A stretch of 50,387 nucleotides of DNA from Burkholderiales bacterium (GTDB taxonomy: Bacteria; Pseudomonadota; Gammaproteobacteria; Burkholderiales; Burkholderiaceae_C), in contig JANXYH010000037.1 in the NCBI GenBank assembly GCA_025350145.1, forward strand, positions 1-50,387, in the 5' to 3' direction. Made by a program: the position numbers and the translations under genes. Shown here piece after piece: positions 47,224 through 50,387 of the stretch. The notes under the pieces are model-generated. The model worked only from the letters and a program-made list of their open reading frames with translations, made no database searches and was not told where the DNA came from. Within the stretch, counting starts at the first letter, position 1; the number at the start of each line of letters is the position of its first letter.

Positions 47224-47760
47224 ATGAGCTCTCAGCGACGAGTGTCGAGAACCGCCGTGCAACGAACTATTGCCGTCCTGGGCTCGGCGGTTTTCTTCGT
47301 GGTCGCCCCATGTACGCTGGCTGGGCTCGCTCCATGGTGGATAACGGGTTGGCAACTCCGGCCGCCGTTCCTTGATCTGGAGCTGACGCGCGGCATCGGC
47401 GCGATGATGATTCTCGTAGGCGTGCCTGGGCTCGTTGACGCATTTGCGCGTTTCGCGCTGCATGGTCTCGGCACCCCTGCGCCCATCGCGCCGCCCCGGA
47501 ATCTCGTGGTGACCGGCCTCTACCGTTATGTGCGTAATCCAATATTCGTCGCGGTCGTTGCCATCATTTTGGGTCAAGCGCTGCTGATTGGCGATTGGCG
47601 CCTCATCGTCTACGGCGCGTTGTTGTTGCTCGCCTTTCACGTCCAGGTCGTGGCGTACGAAGAACCCACGCTCGAGCTGACGTTTGGGAAGGAGTACGAG
47701 GCGTTCCGCGCCGCCGTCCCGCGCTGGATACCGCGGATGACCCCATGGCGGTCGGAATGA
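47224..47760 (+). CDS. Isoprenylcysteine carboxyl methyltransferase-family membrane protein
   Basis: A 178-residue membrane protein with four or five predicted helices. The C-terminal half has the family pattern: PPRNLVVTGLYRYVRNPIFVAV, then YEEPTLELTFGKEYEAFRAAVPRWIPR, where the Arg-Asn-Pro and the Glu/Tyr positions bind S-adenosylmethionine in relatives. In bacteria the substrate is usually unknown. The ATG at 47224 has a weak GGTTGGA upstream; an ATG at 47191 would add 11 residues. Confidence 0.82.
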   Translation: MSSQRRVSRTAVQRTIAVLGSAVFFVVAPCTLAGLAPWWITGWQLRPPFLDLELTRGIGAMMILVGVPGLVDAFARFALHGLGTPAPIAPPRNLVVTGLYRYVRNPIFVAVVAIILGQALLIGDWRLIVYGALLLLAFHVQVVAYEEPTLELTFGKEYEAFRAAVPRWIPRMTPWRSE

Positions 47761-47946
47761 TCAGTGGCCACGCGGGCCGGACGATCGCGTGGGGGCGCCC
47801 GCCGACAGCGCCGCAGTGCATGACAAAGATCACTACCGAGGTCGGGACACGATCCTTTGGCGAGATAGGAGTCACTACTGCGCCCGCAGCACGCTGCTCG
47901 ATGGCGGCAATATCCTTTCGGCTTTGGGCTTTGAACCCAGGCTTGC
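47761..47946. other. Intergenic region before the cyclase gene
   Basis: A 186-base region with no gene that I can support. Near 47926 a short inverted repeat TGGG-N7-CCCA precedes the cyclase start; it is too short to interpret. Confidence 0.3.
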
Positions 47947-49266
47947 ATGACACAGTCTGACGCATCCTTCGAGGAACATCTCGCCCGGGAGATCAGCCTC
48001 AGCGAGCGTATGCGCATGGCCATTCTTGCAGGATTTTCGGGCGTGCTCATCGTGATTTACGGACTGGGTTACGCGCTGTTCCTCAAAAACAACCTGCTTC
48101 GTTTCCTCACGCCTGCCGTGTTCTTCTACATCATCGGGATCATCGCCCTGCTGCTCTGCTACGAGCTTTTCATCCGGTACCTGATCGGTCGCTGGCTACG
48201 CCGGCGAAAGGGCGTGCCGGGCGCGCTACGATACCTGAACGCGTTCGTCGAAACGAGCGTTCCCAGCATCTTGATCCTCCTCGTATCGCGCGAACTCAAT
48301 CCGGTATACGTGCTGCAAAGCCCGTTGGGTCTTCTCTACGCGGTCTTCATCGTGCTCGCCACGCTGCGGCTGGATTTCAGGCTGTGCGTGTTTACCGGAC
48401 TGGTCGCTGCGGTGGAGTACGTGGCCCTGTCGTTCGCCTACATTGGCGCGGGCGGTGGCGTGGTCGGGGGTGGTGCGAGCGCCGCGGCGGGCACGCCGTT
48501 CGATGCGCCGCCGTTCTACCTGGCCAAGGGGGCGATTCTGCTGCTCGCCGGGCTCGCCGCGGGCTTCGTTGCCGACCAGTTGAAACGCCGGGTCACCAAC
48601 GCGTACCGGACGCTGCAGGAGCGCCAGCGCATCGTGAACGCCTTCGGACAGCAGGTATCCCCAGCCATCGTCGAGCATCTGCTCAAGGCCGGCCCGGAAA
48701 TCGCCAGCGCGCGCAGTTTCGTGTGCGTGATGTTCATGGACATCCGCAATTTCACCCCGCTGGTGGAAAGGAAATCTCCCGAGGAGATCGTCGCGCTCCA
48801 GAACCTTGTCTTCGCGGAGGCGATCGACGTCGTGAATCGGAACCACGGCATCATCAACCAGTTTCTCGGCGATGGCTTCATGGCCACCTTCGGCGCGCCC
48901 CTTGCCAGCGGGCGCGATTGCGACAACGCGCTGGTTGCCGCGCGCGAGCTGGTTGACGGAATCCGCGGCCTATCCGAAGTCGGGCGGATTCCGCCGATTA
49001 CGATCGGCATCGGCCTGCATGCGGGCGAGGCGGTGTCTGGAAACGTCGGCTCGGCGCTGCGCAAGCAGTACTCGATCACCGGCAATGTCGTGATCCTGGC
49101 GTCGCGCATCGAGCAGTTGAACAAGCACTTCGGATCGCAGATTCTGGTGTCCGGCGAGGTACTTGCCGCTGCGGATGCAGGCGAGCGTGCGCGCAGCCAC
49201 GAATCGCTCGGCCCGGTTCGCGTCAAGGGCCGCGAGGCCCCCATTGAGATATACCGCCTTGCCTGA
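47947..49266 (+). CDS. Membrane class III adenylate/guanylate cyclase-like protein with altered active-site residues
   Basis: A 439-residue protein. Residues 1 to about 220 hold five or six helices (for example AILAGFSGVLIVIYGLGYAL and ILLLAGLAAGFVADQL). A short coiled linker (NAYRTLQERQRIVNAF) leads to a class III cyclase domain from about 235. Both metal aspartates are present, in FMDIRNFT and FLGDGFMATFG. The usual Lys before the second aspartate is Gln (INQFLGD). The usual Tyr-Asp/Thr-x-x-Gly-Asp-x-Val-Asn-x-Ala-x-Arg motif reads YSITGNVVILASR, so the transition-state Asn is Ile while the Arg remains. Activity or substrate may therefore be changed. Confidence 0.85.
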   Translation: MTQSDASFEEHLAREISLSERMRMAILAGFSGVLIVIYGLGYALFLKNNLLRFLTPAVFFYIIGIIALLLCYELFIRYLIGRWLRRRKGVPGALRYLNAFVETSVPSILILLVSRELNPVYVLQSPLGLLYAVFIVLATLRLDFRLCVFTGLVAAVEYVALSFAYIGAGGGVVGGGASAAAGTPFDAPPFYLAKGAILLLAGLAAGFVADQLKRRVTNAYRTLQERQRIVNAFGQQVSPAIVEHLLKAGPEIASARSFVCVMFMDIRNFTPLVERKSPEEIVALQNLVFAEAIDVVNRNHGIINQFLGDGFMATFGAPLASGRDCDNALVAARELVDGIRGLSEVGRIPPITIGIGLHAGEAVSGNVGSALRKQYSITGNVVILASRIEQLNKHFGSQILVSGEVLAAADAGERARSHESLGPVRVKGREAPIEIYRLA

Positions 49267-49311
49267 GGCCATGAATTCTCGCTGCGGTCCGGCATCCTGC
49301 CAGCGGGGACG

Positions 49312-49326
49312 CCTGCGAGTCGCAGG
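49312..49326. repeat. Perfect 7-base palindrome at the edge of the IS481 remnant
   Basis: CCTGCGA and TCGCAGG flank a single G. The loop is too short for a stable terminator. It stands between the cyclase stop and the last codons recognisable as transposase, so it might mark an insertion boundary. Confidence 0.4.
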
Positions 49327-49373
49327 TGCAGCAGCGGCGCGAGAAGCTGGGCAACAATCATTCGCTGCCGGTG

Positions 49374-50342
49374 CATGTCAAGTCCCGCCTGATTGTAGAC
49401 GCGCTTGACGAATAGTTCGGGCCTTTTTGACTGCCATCGTTTGAGTGCTTGAACGGGCGAGTCGTGACCCAAGGCGCGCTGTGGGATCAAATGGTTGTAG
49501 GTTTCCCGGTAGTTCATGAGGGTGGACTCCAACTCAGCCGCAGATTTGAAGCGGGTCTGGCCGACGATTTCACTGATGCGGCTGTTGAAGCGCTCGACCA
49601 TGCCGTTGGTCTGCGGATGACGCGGCGGGCACAGTCGATGTTCGATCTCCAATGCTTTGCAAGTCAAGTCAAATTCATGCTGGCCAGAAGGAGATTTGGT
49701 TGCGCTCGTAAAGCGGTCGGTGAATTGACTGCCGTTGTCGGTGAGGATGATCTTGATCTTCATCGGCGCGGCGCGCTTGAGGCGGCGCACGAAGTCGGTG
49801 CTGCTGGCCTGAGTCTGGTCGCGGTAGGTGCGCACAAAGACCCAGCGCGTGGCACGATCAATGGCCACAAACAGGTACCGTCTGTGCCTCTCATCGGGCA
49901 TCTGTGGCAGGTATTTGATGTCGACGTGCACGAAGCCAGGTTCGTAGTCCTTGAAGCTCTTGACGGGCTTGTCCTGGCCCTCAATGGCTGGCTGCAACGC
50001 CTTGATATCGGACACGCCGTGGCGACGCAGGCAGCGGTCCAGGCCCGAGCGAGACACCTCAGGATTGATGAACTCTTGGCACACCGCAAGCAGGTCGTCC
50101 AAGCGCAACAGAAGCGTGCGGCGCAGCTCAACAGCAATCGCTTCTTGGTCGCAGGAAAGCGTGGTGCAGATCTTGTGCGGCCGGTGCGAGCGGTCCTGCG
50201 AGTCCTGGCGAGATCTCCACTTGCGGGCCGTAGCCAGCGTGATATTGAATTGCTCGGCAACCGCTGCCAGCGAACCTGAACTGACCCTGATCTCGGTGCG
50301 AGTACGGGGTGTCGTGCGGGCCAAAGGATGAATCTGAGTCAT
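49374..50342 (-). mobile_element. IS481-family transposase, 3' end lost
   Basis: The ATG at 50342, with CAGGAG upstream, starts a transposase of about 322 recognisable residues. An N-terminal helix-turn-helix (GSLAAVAEQFNITLATARKWRSR) is followed by a DDE core: FVHVDIKYLPQM, ILTDNGSQFTD and NGMVERFNSRI supply the two aspartates and the glutamate. The family end VKRVYNQAGLD is reached at about 49377, but no stop codon follows. The frame continues, without any family resemblance, to 48516 antisense to the cyclase gene. The element has therefore probably lost its right end. The left end may lie beyond base 50387. Confidence 0.85.
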
Positions 50343-50387
50343 GCTCCATACTCCTGTTTGAGCGATGAAATCACCTGCTGCATCACC

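Noticed and set aside
49312-49326. Terminator for the cyclase gene
   Set aside because: The palindrome has a one-base loop and no T-run, so it cannot act as a normal intrinsic terminator.
48516-49373. Continuation of the IS481 transposase frame across the cyclase gene
   Set aside because: The residues beyond VYNQAGLD do not resemble transposase and lie antisense to a well-supported cyclase gene.

Overview
The window is GC-rich, densely coded DNA from a Gram-negative bacterium, most likely a betaproteobacterium of the order Burkholderiales. The evidence is the order pyrG–kdsA–DUF1330–eno–ftsB, the DUF455 / gamma-carbonic anhydrase / Hsp33 cluster, lipopolysaccharide synthesis (kdsA), and a dmp/aph-type phenol catabolic operon with a GntR regulator. 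I saw no rRNA, tRNA or CRISPR array.

Layout. 1–4463: end of a branched-chain-amino-acid-type (Liv) ABC transporter operon, including a fused permease–ATPase. 4643–7665: a four-gene cassette of the HPr-rel-A type (twin-arginine-leader protein, PqqD-like protein, HprK-related kinase, nucleotidyltransferase), which looks like an uncharacterised protein-modification system. 7662–10703: housekeeping genes (DUF455, gamma-carbonic anhydrase, Hsp33, NadR-like ATPase). 10696–28567: an aromatic catabolic block of about 17.9 kb. Its minus-strand operon starts at 27521 and reads dmpK, dmpL, dmpM, a second dmpN-like and dmpO-like pair, a complete five-gene Liv-type transporter, then the canonical dmpN, dmpO, dmpP, a ferredoxin, catechol 2,3-dioxygenase, a GlcG/HbpS-like protein, dmpC, dmpE and dmpH. 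A divergent GntR regulator (27770–28567) probably controls it. 28537–33676: pnuC, ftsB, eno (one frameshift), DUF1330, kdsA, pyrG. 33771–39419: a peptide ABC transporter operon. 39569–45706: alpha/beta hydrolase, an exported repeat protein, an Anbu-type proteasome-like protease and mutS. 45935–50387: a decayed mobile region with an integrase remnant, a broken IS1595-type transposase, a methyltransferase-like membrane protein, a membrane class III cyclase and an IS481-type transposase.

How the genes work together. DmpKLMNOP would hydroxylate phenol to catechol. Catechol 2,3-dioxygenase, kept active by the XylT-like ferredoxin, opens the ring. DmpC, DmpH and DmpE take the product to 2-hydroxypentadienoate and on to 4-hydroxy-2-oxovalerate. 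The tautomerase (dmpI), aldolase (dmpG) and acylating aldehyde dehydrogenase (dmpF) are absent here and must be encoded elsewhere. The embedded transporter may import a related substrate.

The most striking observation is the second DmpN-like protein (24328–25896). It is full length and uninterrupted and keeps the zinc cysteines, but three of the four diiron glutamates are replaced (Lys112, Asn142, Ala237). It looks like a pseudo-hydroxylase kept beside its own DmpO-like partner. The second is the HPr-rel-A cassette. The phenol block also separates pnuC from a NadR-like kinase gene, which suggests it was inserted between two formerly adjacent NAD-salvage genes.
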